Positions 8,509 through 17,441 of a stretch of DNA of 64,000 nucleotides are shown piece by piece. Position 1 is the first letter of the stretch. Each line of letters begins with the position of its first letter. Under the pieces are notes generated by a model. The model was not told where the DNA came from. It did no database searches and saw nothing but the letters and a program-made list of their open reading frames with translations. Both the position numbers and the translations under genes were made by a program. Location: contig NZ_JAKKOD010000001.1 in NCBI RefSeq assembly GCF_026226775.1, positions 1,110,501 to 1,174,500 of the forward strand, given 5' to 3'. Source of the DNA: Avibacterium sp. 21-586. GTDB lineage: Bacteria; Pseudomonadota; Gammaproteobacteria; Enterobacterales; Pasteurellaceae.

Positions 8509-8620
8509 AAATGTGGAGATTGGCATTTTTTTATGAAAAAATATCTTTACTTTGTTCAATAAAAAAGTACTGAAAAGTGTAATAAACCTACCCTACTTAG
8601 TGAAAATAAGGAGTAATCAG

Positions 8621-10192
8621 ATGAGTATTTCACGCCGTAATTTTATTAAGGGCGTTGCAACCACTGGTGCAGCAGCGGCTCTGTCTTCTACTGCTGCAGT
8701 AAATGCAGTCGCCAATACTAATGATAAAAATCAAGCAAAAAAATCTAGTAATCCGCCACTTAATCTACTCATCGTATTTCCAGACGAAATGCGTGCAATG
8801 GCGCAAGGCTTTAAAAAACAAGATCCTGCAATTACACCACATTTAGATGCTTTTGCAAAAACAGCCAAAGTAATGGATCAAATGGTATCAAACTATCCTC
8901 TTTGCTCGCCATTCCGTGGAATGTTTATGACTGGTAAATATCCGCAACATAGTGGCGTAACTGGTAACACCCACGATTATGGCGGAAAAGTAGGGATTGA
9001 ACTTTCGCCTTACTCAAAATGCTGGTCTGATGTACTTAAAGATGAAGGCTATTCTTTAGGTTATATTGGTAAATGGCATTTGGACGTACCAAAAGAACCT
9101 TACATTAAGAGTTATAATAACCCTATGGAAGGTCGTTATTGGAACGACTGGACGCCGCCAGATCGCCGTCATAGCTTTGACTTCTGGTATTCTTATGGTA
9201 CTTATGATCTCCATTTAAAACCGATGTACTGGGGTAATGATACACCGCGTGAATACCCTGAATATGTCGATCAGTGGGGACCAGAACATGAAGCAGATAT
9301 GGCGATTAAATATCTTCGTAATGAAGAAAACAAATATCGTGACCCAAGCAAACCATTTGCTCTAGTAGTATCAATGAATCCACCACATTCTCCTTACGAT
9401 CAAGTGCCTCAGAAATATCTTGATATGTATCCACAAAGCTCTAAAGAGTTAAATACTCGTCCAAATGTAGATTGGGATAAAAAATACCAAGATGGCTACG
9501 GTCCACAGTATTTCAAAGAATATCTAGCAATGGTTTCAGGAGTGGATGAGCAATTTGGACGTATTCTTGCTGAACTTGATAAACAAGGATTAGCGGACAA
9601 CACATTAGTCGTGTTCTTCTCCGATCACGGTTGCTGTTTAGGTGCTCACGGCGCACCAACCAAAAATAATGTGTACGAAGAATCAATGCGTGTTCCAATG
9701 ATGTTCCGTTTACCAGGTAAAATTCCTGCTGGTGTAAACGAAAGCCTAATGTCTGCGCCAGATATTTATCCAACGATTCTTGAGTTACTAGGTTTGAAAG
9801 AGAGCATTCCTGATAGTGTCGAAGGGGTGAGTTTAGCAGAACAAGTGCTACACGATAAAGGCCTTAGCCCAACATCTCAGCTCTATCTATTTGTGCCTTA
9901 CGGTCAACCATCTTTCGGCAGACGTGGGGTGCGTACCGCAACGCATACACTAGAGATAGATCGTCAAGATGGCGAACCATTGAAATATAAACTCTTTGAT
10001 AATGTAGCAGATCCATATCAGATGAAAAATATTGCTGATAGCAACCCTGATCTAGTACAAAAATTAATCAAAGAAGAATTATTACCTTGGTTAGAGAAAA
10101 CAGGCGATTCTTGGCGTCCAGTGGAATTCATTACCGGACCAACGAAAAAAATGAAAAAACAAGCCGAAAACTGTGCAGCACCAAAAGCCTAG
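8621..10192 (+). CDS. Tat-exported type I sulfatase (Cys-type)
   Basis: From the ATG at 8621 (after AAGGAG) the protein has 523 residues. It opens with MSISRRNFIKGVATTG, a twin-arginine signal (S-R-R-x-F-I-K) followed by a hydrophobic alanine-rich stretch ending near AVNAVANT. The start at 8552 would bury this signal and is rejected. The sulfatase active-site motif is Cys95-S-P-F-R (C-x-P-x-R type), the cysteine that becomes formylglycine. VVFFSDHGCCLGAHG supplies metal ligands. The maturase at 163-1359 is the likely activator, and the Tat genes are also in this window. Substrate is presumably a sulfated glycosaminoglycan fragment, inferred only from its neighbours. Confidence 0.92.
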   Translation: MSISRRNFIKGVATTGAAAALSSTAAVNAVANTNDKNQAKKSSNPPLNLLIVFPDEMRAMAQGFKKQDPAITPHLDAFAKTAKVMDQMVSNYPLCSPFRGMFMTGKYPQHSGVTGNTHDYGGKVGIELSPYSKCWSDVLKDEGYSLGYIGKWHLDVPKEPYIKSYNNPMEGRYWNDWTPPDRRHSFDFWYSYGTYDLHLKPMYWGNDTPREYPEYVDQWGPEHEADMAIKYLRNEENKYRDPSKPFALVVSMNPPHSPYDQVPQKYLDMYPQSSKELNTRPNVDWDKKYQDGYGPQYFKEYLAMVSGVDEQFGRILAELDKQGLADNTLVVFFSDHGCCLGAHGAPTKNNVYEESMRVPMMFRLPGKIPAGVNESLMSAPDIYPTILELLGLKESIPDSVEGVSLAEQVLHDKGLSPTSQLYLFVPYGQPSFGRRGVRTATHTLEIDRQDGEPLKYKLFDNVADPYQMKNIADSNPDLVQKLIKEELLPWLEKTGDSWRPVEFITGPTKKMKKQAENCAAPKA

Positions 10193-10257
10193 TAACAGTA
10201 AAGGCTTAATAGCACGCTCTCACTGAATTTTCAGTGAGAGCAATTAGGAGCGGATAA

Positions 10258-11751
10258 ATGCCAACCAAACCCGATATTCGTTTTACTGAACGTCCTTATT
10301 TAGCCCACGAACATCCTAGCTTGTATGATTATTGGCGGACATTTAAGGAGAGATTGCAGCGCTCACTGAAACGAAAAGCCTTGTTGAGCAAAACTGATCC
10401 TCTTATTGATAAACAGCTTAAACAGGCATTTACTGAAAATTCCTCCTTTTCACAAGAAAAGTTTGAATTATTGGTGAGTTATTTTATCCGTTCCTTTCTT
10501 CATTATGCCAATGATGGCTATGCCCGCACTGATTACTACGGCTATCCATCGGAACAAGGAATGGTTTCCGATTCGATTGAAGGAGCAGCACGCAATTATC
10601 CTTTGCTTGCAGCCTATTTAAATTATCAATCTGATACCACGCATCCCCTTTTTCAGCAAGTTCAACAAGCCTTATCTGCAGGCTTTCTCAATGCCACCAA
10701 TCCCAACCATTCTGGCTACTGGGGAGAATTAAAAAGTTTTCAACAAACAATCTGCGAAAGTGCAGACTTTGCCCTTGCCCTTTGGTTGAGTAAAGAACAG
10801 ATTTGGGTCCATTACAATACCCAACAAAAACAGCAAATCATCGATTGGCTGCGCCAAATCAATCAAGTACAAACCGTGGACAACAATTGGCATTTATTTA
10901 TTTTATTAGTGCAATTCGTGGTAAAGCAGCTTGCTGGCATTGATGAAATCAACCACGAACGCTACCAACGGATTAAAGAATTTTATGTCGGCAATGGTTG
11001 GTTTAGAGATGGTGAGAAAGGCAATTTCGATTATTACAACTCTTGGGGCTTTCATTATGGGCTATTTTGGCTCGATCAAATTTCCCCCAATTTTGACCGC
11101 TCTTTCATTCAACAAAGTGCGGTGGAATTTTGTCAAGATTTTCACTATTTATTTGCACCACAAGGTTTTGCTTTTTTCGGGCGCAGCCTACCCTACCGTT
11201 TCGCCGCGCCTACCGCTTTAATTAGCACAATGATCCAACAACAAAAAAGCAATGGACAAGGCAAACGTATTTTATCTTGCCTGACACATTTTTTTATCCA
11301 ACAAGGCGCGATTCAAGAGGGCAATGTCACCCAAGGGCTATTCCAAAAAGATAGGCGATTGATTGATCCTTATAGCGGAGCGGCAAGTGGTCTGTGGTCA
11401 CTGCGCCCTTTTATTTTATTACTTTATGGCAGCCAGAAAATCAATTTCTGGCAAACGACAGAACAGCCCCTTGCCATTGAGCAGCAAGATTACGATATTC
11501 GCATTCCTGCCATTGATTTGCGCATTATTGGTACACAAGCCACCCAAGAAATTGTGGCACTGTTTGAGCATCAACAATATCCCAATGCCCCTTTTGCCCA
11601 AGCCTGTTTACACCAACAAAATAGAATAAAACACGCTATCGAATGGCTTTGCGGACGTTCTACCAGAGAGAAAAATAATTTATTGCGCAAAGGTGTAACG
11701 GCCTTTTCATCAAAATTATCCCTTTATCTTCCAAACAAAGCGAAAAAATAG
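10258..11751 (+). CDS. DUF2264 family protein, possible GH154-type glucuronidase
   Basis: This 497-residue protein has no signal peptide. The segment FGRSLPYRFAAPTALIS (from residue 307) and the aromatic (alpha/alpha)-barrel-like repeats mark it as DUF2264. To my knowledge that domain corresponds to CAZy GH154, where beta-glucuronidase activity has been shown in Bacteroides. It lies 65 bases after the Tat sulfatase and is probably co-transcribed with it. A role on saturated uronic-acid ends that GH88/GH105 enzymes cannot cut would fit, but no catalytic residue can be named with certainty. Heparinase-like or other barrel functions remain possible. The last third is basic and may be less conserved. 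Confidence 0.75.
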   Translation: MPTKPDIRFTERPYLAHEHPSLYDYWRTFKERLQRSLKRKALLSKTDPLIDKQLKQAFTENSSFSQEKFELLVSYFIRSFLHYANDGYARTDYYGYPSEQGMVSDSIEGAARNYPLLAAYLNYQSDTTHPLFQQVQQALSAGFLNATNPNHSGYWGELKSFQQTICESADFALALWLSKEQIWVHYNTQQKQQIIDWLRQINQVQTVDNNWHLFILLVQFVVKQLAGIDEINHERYQRIKEFYVGNGWFRDGEKGNFDYYNSWGFHYGLFWLDQISPNFDRSFIQQSAVEFCQDFHYLFAPQGFAFFGRSLPYRFAAPTALISTMIQQQKSNGQGKRILSCLTHFFIQQGAIQEGNVTQGLFQKDRRLIDPYSGAASGLWSLRPFILLLYGSQKINFWQTTEQPLAIEQQDYDIRIPAIDLRIIGTQATQEIVALFEHQQYPNAPFAQACLHQQNRIKHAIEWLCGRSTREKNNLLRKGVTAFSSKLSLYLPNKAKK

Positions 11752-11804
11752 CGAAAAAACATCGCACTTTTTCTATACTAATTATATGCAAATACCTAAA
11801 AATT

Positions 11805-11830
11805 AAGGCGGAATATTTCAACTCCACCTT
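11805..11830 (-). terminator. Intrinsic terminator of kdgR
   Basis: The arms 11823-11830 and 11805-11812 form an 8-bp stem in leftward RNA (one G-U pair) with a 10-base loop. The stem is followed by TTAATTTTTAGG. It sits 17 bases past the kdgR stop codon. Confidence 0.7.
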
Positions 11831-11846
11831 AGTTTTATTCCTTGTA

Positions 11847-12635
11847 TTACTCTGCCACAGGATAATGTTGATAACCAAGCTGTTTAGACACATTGCGCCC
11901 TGCTTGATGCAACATTCTCACTAAATGCGCTAAGTTTTCTTTTTCAAAACGCACGATCGGCAAGGAGACAGAAATGGCTGCCACAATATGCCCTAAACGA
12001 TCATAAATTGGTGCAGCAACGCAATGCAGGCCTACTTCTTGTTCTTCTTTATCTTCCGCATAATGCTGCTCGCGAACCAACGCAAGCTCTTGTTTTAACT
12101 CTTCAATATTTTTCAGCGTATTTTCTGTATGCTGAACAAACTCGATATCTCTGAGCAATATTTGTAATTCTTGCTCAGAAAGCGCTGAAAGTAATACTTT
12201 ACCTATTGCAGTACTATAAGAAGGGTTTCTGCGCCCAATGCGAGAATGCATTCTTAAGCTATAAGTGGAATCAATTTTGTGTAAGTAAATGATCTCACTA
12301 CCCTCTAATGCACCTAAATGCAAGGTTTCGCCTGTTTGCTTAGCAATCACTTCCATTTCTTTATTGGCAAGATCGATTAAATCCACATATTCTAAGGCTC
12401 TTGCACTAATTTCAAATAATTTTAATGTAAGGCGATATTTATCACTTTCCCCTTCTTGGGCCACAATTCCAATAGATTTCATCGTTTGTAAGAAACGATA
12501 AATCGTGCTTTTAGACATCATTAAACGTTGAGCGAGCTCTGTTACACCTATTTCTTTCTTCTCACTCAGCGCATCGACTATGCCAAACACTTTTAGAACG
12601 GAGGAAACCGCATCTGGTTGGGTATCTTTTTCCAT
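11847..12635 (-). CDS. kdgR: IclR-family transcriptional repressor KdgR
   Basis: This 262-residue protein has the length of E. coli KdgR. The N-terminal winged helix-turn-helix (about 10-75) contains IGVTELAQRLMMSKSTIYRFLQTM. The C-terminal IclR effector domain (about 85-255) includes LRMHSRIGRRNPSYSTAIGKVLLS and VGLHCVAAPIYDRLGHIVAAISVS. KdgR proteins repress hexuronate-degradation genes and release DNA on binding 2-keto-3-deoxygluconate. It is divergent from kdgK-eda, and a KdgR-like inverted repeat lies in the shared 169-base spacer, so it probably controls that pair and itself. Confidence 0.9.
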   Translation of the reverse strand: MEKDTQPDAVSSVLKVFGIVDALSEKKEIGVTELAQRLMMSKSTIYRFLQTMKSIGIVAQEGESDKYRLTLKLFEISARALEYVDLIDLANKEMEVIAKQTGETLHLGALEGSEIIYLHKIDSTYSLRMHSRIGRRNPSYSTAIGKVLLSALSEQELQILLRDIEFVQHTENTLKNIEELKQELALVREQHYAEDKEEQEVGLHCVAAPIYDRLGHIVAAISVSLPIVRFEKENLAHLVRMLHQAGRNVSKQLGYQHYPVAE

Positions 12636-12714
12636 ATTTTTAGCATCTCAAAAGTAAAATCAACTATCTTAAGTATATTAACACAAGCAATAATTTTGAA
12701 AAGCAGCAAAATAA

Positions 12715-12743
12715 AATGAAACCTTATTTCAATTTCATTGAAA
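12715..12743. promoter_or_regulatory. KdgR-like operator, two overlapping inverted repeats
   Basis: TGAAA-CCTTA-TTTCA (12717-12731), flanked by AA and AT, closely follows the AATGAAA-N5-TTTCATT form of KdgR sites. A second perfect repeat, TTTCAATTTCATTGAAA (12727-12743), overlaps it and covers the kdgK -35 box. Occupancy should block kdgK transcription. Confidence 0.75.
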
Positions 12744-12766
12744 GTCATACTTAATCGCCTTATAAT
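12738..12766 (+). promoter_or_regulatory. Consensus-like sigma-70 promoter of kdgK-eda
   Basis: A -35 TTGAAA (12738-12743) and -10 TATAAT (12761-12766) are separated by exactly 17 bases. This would start transcription near 12773, about 30 bases before the kdgK GTG. Confidence 0.8.
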
Positions 12767-12804
12767 CGGCATTATTTCACTCGCTTTGCATAAAGGAGGA
12801 AACC

Positions 12805-13746
12805 GTGAAAAAAATTGCAATTATCGGTGAATGTATGATTGAGTTAAATGGTGAACCATTTGGTAATATGTGGCAGACCTACGGTGGCGACACGCTCAAT
12901 ACTGCCACCTATTTATCGCGCGTAAGTTCCGCAAAAGACATTGAAGTGCATTATATTAGCGCAATGGGGGCAGATAAACTCAGCCAGCAAATGATTCAGC
13001 ACTGGCAACAAGATCAGATTCACACCGACAACGTGCTTATCAATCCCGATCGCCAAGCCGGGCTTTATCTAATCCAACTCGATAAATTTGGCGAACGCAC
13101 CTTTCTTTATTGGCGCTCTGAATCTGCCGCACGTTACTTACTGCAACACCCTGATTATCCACAAGTGCAACATAAATTAGCAGAAATGGATATGATTTAT
13201 CTTAGCGGCATTTCCCTTGCCATTTTGCCAGATGCCGATCGTTATACACTTATTGAACAGCTCAAACAGCTTACAAAACAAGGCGTGAAAATCGCCTTTG
13301 ATAGCAACTATCGTCCGAAATTATGGGAATCAGCAGAAAAAACGCAAGAAATTTACACTGCACTTTACCCACTCGTTCACCTTGCGTTGGTCACTTTTGA
13401 TGATGAACAAGCACTCTGGAACGACAACGATCCTGCGCAATCAGTACAACGCTTAAGAGAACTTGGAGTTAAAAATATTGTCTTGAAACAAGGCAAAGAG
13501 GGGGCATTATTCTGTGATGAACAAGGTAACCAACAAAATGTTGCCACCACACCAGTGGAGCGAGTTGTAGACACCACTTCTGCAGGTGATGCTTTCAATG
13601 CTGGCTTTTTAAATGGCTACTTACGCGATAAATCACCACAACAATGTTGCCAACAAGGCAATCAAGTGGCAGGTATCGTCATTCAGCACAAAGGCGCAAT
13701 TATTGATAAAAACGCCACAACACACCTAATTGATCAATTTAACTGA
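12805..13746 (+). CDS. kdgK: 2-dehydro-3-deoxygluconate kinase
   Basis: A 313-residue PfkB/ribokinase-family kinase that phosphorylates 2-keto-3-deoxygluconate to KDPG. It begins MKKIAIIGECMIELNG, and the family block YGGDTLNTATYLSR follows. The C-terminal signature VDTTSAGDAFNAGFLNGYL holds the DTTSAGD anion hole and catalytic aspartate. The start is GTG at 12805, preceded by a strong AAGGAGGAAA site. It heads a two-gene operon with eda, 10 bases downstream, under a promoter overlapped by a KdgR-like site. It receives the uronate part of the fragments handled by the 1-8345 operon. Confidence 0.95.
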   Translation: MKKIAIIGECMIELNGEPFGNMWQTYGGDTLNTATYLSRVSSAKDIEVHYISAMGADKLSQQMIQHWQQDQIHTDNVLINPDRQAGLYLIQLDKFGERTFLYWRSESAARYLLQHPDYPQVQHKLAEMDMIYLSGISLAILPDADRYTLIEQLKQLTKQGVKIAFDSNYRPKLWESAEKTQEIYTALYPLVHLALVTFDDEQALWNDNDPAQSVQRLRELGVKNIVLKQGKEGALFCDEQGNQQNVATTPVERVVDTTSAGDAFNAGFLNGYLRDKSPQQCCQQGNQVAGIVIQHKGAIIDKNATTHLIDQFN

Positions 13747-13756
13747 GGAATAAACA

Positions 13757-14392
13757 ATGGACACAGCTCAAATTATTGCAAAACTTCGCCAATTAAAAGT
13801 AATCCCAGTGATCGCCCTTGATAACGCACAGGATATTATTCCTCTTGCGGAAACCTTGGCGACTAACGGCTTACCTGTAGTTGAAATCACTTTCCGCTCA
13901 GCAGCGGCAGAAGAAGCGATTCGCTTAATCCGTCAGAATAACCCTGATATTTTAATTGCAGCAGGTACAGTGCTAACAAGTGAACAAGTAGTACAAGCTA
14001 AAAATGCTGGCGCAGATTGTATTGTTACCCCAGGCTTTAACCCGAAAATCGTAAAACTTTGTCAAGAATTGGATATTCCTGTAATGCCAGGGGTGAATAA
14101 TCCAATGTCTATTGAAGCGGCATTAGAATTAGGTGTAACTGCAGTGAAATTTTTCCCTGCCGAAGCCTCAGGTGGCGTGAAGATGATCAAAGCTTTACTT
14201 GGCCCTTATGCACAATTACAAATTATGCCAACGGGTGGCATTAGCGTAAACAATATTAAAGACTATCTCGCCATTCCAAATGTCGTGGCTTGTGGTGGTT
14301 CTTGGTTCGTAGAAAAATCCCTTATCAACAGCCATAACTGGGAAGAAATCGGCCGTTTAGTGCGTGAAGCCGTAGCCATTACCAACGCTTAA
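13757..14392 (+). CDS. eda: KDPG/KHG aldolase
   Basis: A 211-residue class I aldolase that splits 2-keto-3-deoxy-6-phosphogluconate into pyruvate and glyceraldehyde-3-phosphate. Motifs in order are VVEITFRSAAAEEAI (the Glu of the active site), IAAGTVLT, DCIVTPGFNP, and VTAVKFFPAEASGG with the Schiff-base lysine in VKFFPAE. The length matches E. coli Eda (213). It is coupled to kdgK with a 10-base spacer and a GAGGAA ribosome-binding site. A bidirectional uptake-signal hairpin ends the operon. Confidence 0.96.
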   Translation: MDTAQIIAKLRQLKVIPVIALDNAQDIIPLAETLATNGLPVVEITFRSAAAEEAIRLIRQNNPDILIAAGTVLTSEQVVQAKNAGADCIVTPGFNPKIVKLCQELDIPVMPGVNNPMSIEAALELGVTAVKFFPAEASGGVKMIKALLGPYAQLQIMPTGGISVNNIKDYLAIPNVVACGGSWFVEKSLINSHNWEEIGRLVREAVAITNA

Positions 14393-14415
14393 CTGCAAAA
14401 CAAAGTCTTAAAATA

Positions 14416-14456
14416 AAAGTGCGGTGGAAAATTTTGAAAAATTTGCACCGCACTTT
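14416..14456. terminator. Terminator built from two inverted uptake signal sequences
   Basis: AAAGTGCGGTG (14416-14426) and CACCGCACTTT (14446-14456) form an 11-bp stem. The A/T-rich 19-base loop extends the pairing (GAAAATTTT...AAATTTG). Paired inverted uptake signals commonly act as terminators in this family. Here it closes kdgK-eda. Confidence 0.8.
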
Positions 14457-14479
14457 CGTTAATAAGCGCTATATAAAGA

Positions 14480-14505
14480 AAAAGCCGTTAATCATAACGG
14501 CTTTT
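14480..14505 (-). terminator. Intrinsic terminator of efp
   Basis: AAAAGCCGTTA (14480-14490) pairs perfectly with TAACGGCTTTT (14495-14505) over a 4-base loop. Reading leftward, the stem ends in TTTTTCTTT. It lies 20 bases after the efp stop codon. Confidence 0.9.
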
Positions 14506-14524
14506 CTATCATTCAATTTTGTGA

Positions 14525-15091
14525 TTACTTCACACGCGAAACATATTCGCCAGAGCGGGTATCAACTTTGATTACTTCGCCTGTTTGTACGAATAATGGC
14601 ACACGCACAACTGCACCAGTGCTTAATGTAGCTGGTTTGCCGCCTGTTCCTGCGGTGTCACCTTTTAGACCTGGATCAGTTTCTACGATTTCTAATTCCA
14701 CAAAGTTTGGCGGGGTTACAGAAATTGGTGCGCCGTTCCATAGGGTTACAATACAATCTGCTTGGTCTAATAACCATTTTTCTGCATCGCCCACCGCTTT
14801 TGCGTCTGCTGAATATTGTTCAAATGTTTCTGGGTGCATAAAGTACCAGAACGCATCATCTTTGTAAGAATAGGTTAAGTTTAAATCCATTACGTCAGCC
14901 GCTTCTACGGACGTACCTGATTTAAAGTTCACATCTAACACTTTGCCAGAAATCAATTTACGAATGCGAGTACGGGTAAACGCTTGACCTTTTCCCGGTT
15001 TTACAAATTCATTTTCAACGATCACGCAAGGCTCGCCATCTTGCATAAATTTTAGACCTGGTTTGAAGTCAGTGGTAGTATATGTAGCCAT
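14525..15091 (-). CDS. efp: Translation elongation factor P
   Basis: EF-P (188 residues from the ATG at 15091, [15 protein letters not shown]) relieves ribosome stalling at polyproline. Lys34 in VKPGKGQAF is the residue that receives beta-lysine, and the R-beta-lysine enzyme EpmB is encoded divergently next door. An upstream in-frame start at 15154 would add 21 residues foreign to the family, so it is rejected. The C-terminal OB domain ends [11 protein letters not shown] as usual. Confidence 0.97.
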   Translation of the reverse strand: MATYTTTDFKPGLKFMQDGEPCVIVENEFVKPGKGQAFTRTRIRKLISGKVLDVNFKSGTSVEAADVMDLNLTYSYKDDAFWYFMHPETFEQYSADAKAVGDAEKWLLDQADCIVTLWNGAPISVTPPNFVELEIVETDPGLKGDTAGTGGKPATLSTGAVVRVPLFVQTGEVIKVDTRSGEYVSRVK

Positions 15092-15125
15092 ATTATCCTC
15101 AAATAAAAAGAGATTGTTTTTAAAA

Positions 15126-16139
15126 GTGCGTATTTTAACCCGAAATATCCCCATTAGAGAAGTAGAAAATTGGGCAGATCATCTCGCAAATGCCATTTCT
15201 GATCCCAAAATCTTGCTGGAACACTTAAATCTTCCCCTTTCTCTTTTTGAAAAAGATTTTACTGCGCGCAAGCTATTTGCGTTGCGCGTTCCCTTACCTT
15301 TTGTGGAACGAATGGAAAAAGGCAATCCAAATGATCCGCTCTTTTTGCAGGCGATGACCTCTCATTTAGAATTTTTACAAGCGGAAGGGTTTAGTAAAGA
15401 TCCCTTAGAAGAACAACAAACCGCCGCACCAAATATTTTGCATAAATACCATAACCGTTTGTTATTTATGGTAAAAAATAGCTGTGCCATTAATTGTCGC
15501 TACTGTTTTCGCCGCCATTTCCCTTATGCTGAAAATAAGGGCGATAAGAAAAATTGGCAAAAAGCCTTAAACTATATTGCACAACATTCAGAAATTGATG
15601 AAGTGATTTTCTCTGGCGGTGATCCGCTTATGGCGAAAGATCACGAGCTGGAATGGTTGATAAAACAATTAGAAAACATCCCACACTTACAACGTTTACG
15701 CATTCACAGCCGTTTGCCTGTGGTGATTCCGCAGCGTATCACTGACGAACTTTGCGAACTGCTGGCACAATCTCGCTTACAAACGGTGCTGGTTACCCAC
15801 ATCAATCACCCCAATGAAATTGATGAGCATTTGACGCACGCAATGGCAAAACTGAAAAATGTTGGCGTAACCTTGCTTAACCAAGCAGTGATGCTGAAGA
15901 ATATAAACGACAATGCTCACACGCTAAAAGCCTTGAGTGAGCAACTTTTCCGCATTGGCATTCTGCCCTATTACTTACATTTGTTTGATAAAGTGGAAGG
16001 CGCGAGCCATTTTTATCTTGATGATGAAAGTGCGGTGAAAATTTACAAAGAATTACAAAAGCTCACTTCAGGCTATTTAGTGCCGAAATTAGCACGCGAA
16101 ATTGCCAATGAACCAAATAAAACTTTATATTCTGCCTAA
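15126..16139 (+). CDS. epmB: EF-P lysine 2,3-aminomutase EpmB
   Basis: A radical SAM/PLP enzyme that converts lysine to (R)-beta-lysine for EF-P modification. The radical motif CAINCRYC places Cys120-Cys124-Cys127 if the GTG at 15126 is the start, giving 337 residues, close to E. coli EpmB (342). An ATG at 15063 lies inside the efp gene on the other strand and is less likely. [14 protein letters not shown] and [18 protein letters not shown] carry the SAM and PLP segments. The gene is divergent from efp with only about 35 bases between the starts, so the two promoters must overlap. The ribosome-binding site is weak, so the exact start is uncertain. Confidence 0.9.
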   Translation: MRILTRNIPIREVENWADHLANAISDPKILLEHLNLPLSLFEKDFTARKLFALRVPLPFVERMEKGNPNDPLFLQAMTSHLEFLQAEGFSKDPLEEQQTAAPNILHKYHNRLLFMVKNSCAINCRYCFRRHFPYAENKGDKKNWQKALNYIAQHSEIDEVIFSGGDPLMAKDHELEWLIKQLENIPHLQRLRIHSRLPVVIPQRITDELCELLAQSRLQTVLVTHINHPNEIDEHLTHAMAKLKNVGVTLLNQAVMLKNINDNAHTLKALSEQLFRIGILPYYLHLFDKVEGASHFYLDDESAVKIYKELQKLTSGYLVPKLAREIANEPNKTLYSA

Positions 16140-16232
16140 TTGATAATGGAACAATGACAAAATATCCTTTAAAATAAGCTAAATTTGCACCGCACTTAGT
16201 TTAGTGCTTTTTATTAACATAAGGTATCAACT

Positions 16233-17429
16233 GTGACTGAACAACATAAACCCGAAAATAATGCAGCTAACACTACGCAAAATGAACTTGATTTAGAATT
16301 TAATCAAATGGAACCGATTACCCCTAAAAAACCGGTTAATCAAGAACCTTCTTTATTTGATAAAGCAAAAGAAGTAGTCAGTTCATTAGGCAAAAAAGAA
16401 GAGACTTTAACAGAAACCAATACATCTGAAACACGCGAAAGCGAAGTGTTGGTAGGAAATAATGGTACAACGGAAGAAGTGGTGGTTGAACAAAGCACGC
16501 AAACACAAGATGAGCCAGTTAGCAAAAATCTTCATAAACCTGAAAGCTGGGCCATTTTAGGTTTTATTCCACCAAAATACCGTCGTATTTTTATTGTTTT
16601 ATTACTTGCTGTGATCATTTTGTTGATTATCTCTTGGTTAAAACCAAGTTCTGATACGGTAAATGCCTTTGAACAGCCATCCAACAGCATTCCAACCCAG
16701 TTCCAATCGCTCAATCAAGCACAACCAATGGAAAATAATGTGTTGGATAACTTAAACCAAGGGCAACCTGCACAACAAGCAGATACACAAAATGCTCAAA
16801 GTAGCCGTGAGAATGCTCAAACTACTGTGGCAAATGCAGAAAATAATGCAAATAATGCTCAAAACAATCCTGCTACAACCCCTGAACCTGTTGCGCAACC
16901 AACACCTCAAATGGAGCAGCCAGTAGCAGTAAAACCTCAACCGACAGTTGTTGCGCCAAAACAAGTGGTAGAACCAGTAAAAACGGCAAGCAAACCTGCG
17001 GTGGCACAAGCACAGCCAAAGCCACAGCCTAAACCTGTGGTAAAAGCAACAACGCAAACAACTAATGCAAACAAGTCAAAAACGGAAAACAAAGTCCAAA
17101 CCGTGAAAAAAGCCGAGCCTAAAGCGGAGAAAAAAGTCCCTGTAGTGGAAGCAAAACCAGCAACAAACAAAACTGCTGGCACAAGCAAAACCCTGACCAT
17201 TCCGCAAGGTGTGTCGCTTATGCAAGTCTTCCGCGATAACAATCTAAATATTTCTGATGTAAATGCGATGACAAAAGCGAATGGTGCTGGCAATGCCTTG
17301 AGCAGCTTTAAACCGGGCGATAAAGTGCAAATTTTAGTCAACACACAAGGTCGTGTGGAACAGCTTCGCTTAGCAAACGGTAGCACCTTTATTCGCCAAT
17401 CTAACGGTACTTATCAATACAAAAAATAA
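16233..17429 (+). CDS. oapA: Opacity-associated protein A (OapA)
   Basis: A 398-residue protein starting at GTG (after AAGG). An acidic N-terminal cytoplasmic region (1-100) leads into the OapA N-terminal motif HKPESWAILGFIPPKYRR. A single membrane span follows (about 119-136), then a long linker rich in Gln, Asn, Pro, Ala and Lys (140-310). The C-terminal OapA/LysM-like domain (315-398) has TLTIPQGVSLMQVFRDNNLN and FKPGDKVQILVN. It resembles YtfB of E. coli and OapA of H. influenzae, linked to colony opacity, adhesion and envelope/cell division. The repetitive linker probably varies in length between strains. The usual partner oapB is not downstream. Confidence 0.9.
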   Translation: MTEQHKPENNAANTTQNELDLEFNQMEPITPKKPVNQEPSLFDKAKEVVSSLGKKEETLTETNTSETRESEVLVGNNGTTEEVVVEQSTQTQDEPVSKNLHKPESWAILGFIPPKYRRIFIVLLLAVIILLIISWLKPSSDTVNAFEQPSNSIPTQFQSLNQAQPMENNVLDNLNQGQPAQQADTQNAQSSRENAQTTVANAENNANNAQNNPATTPEPVAQPTPQMEQPVAVKPQPTVVAPKQVVEPVKTASKPAVAQAQPKPQPKPVVKATTQTTNANKSKTENKVQTVKKAEPKAEKKVPVVEAKPATNKTAGTSKTLTIPQGVSLMQVFRDNNLNISDVNAMTKANGAGNALSSFKPGDKVQILVNTQGRVEQLRLANGSTFIRQSNGTYQYKK

Positions 17430-17441
17430 TCTCCTACCAAC

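Noticed and set aside
8552-8620. Upstream start for the sulfatase
   Set aside because: It would add 23 residues in front of the SRRNFIK twin-arginine motif and lacks a ribosome-binding site, while the ATG at 8621 has AAGGAG.
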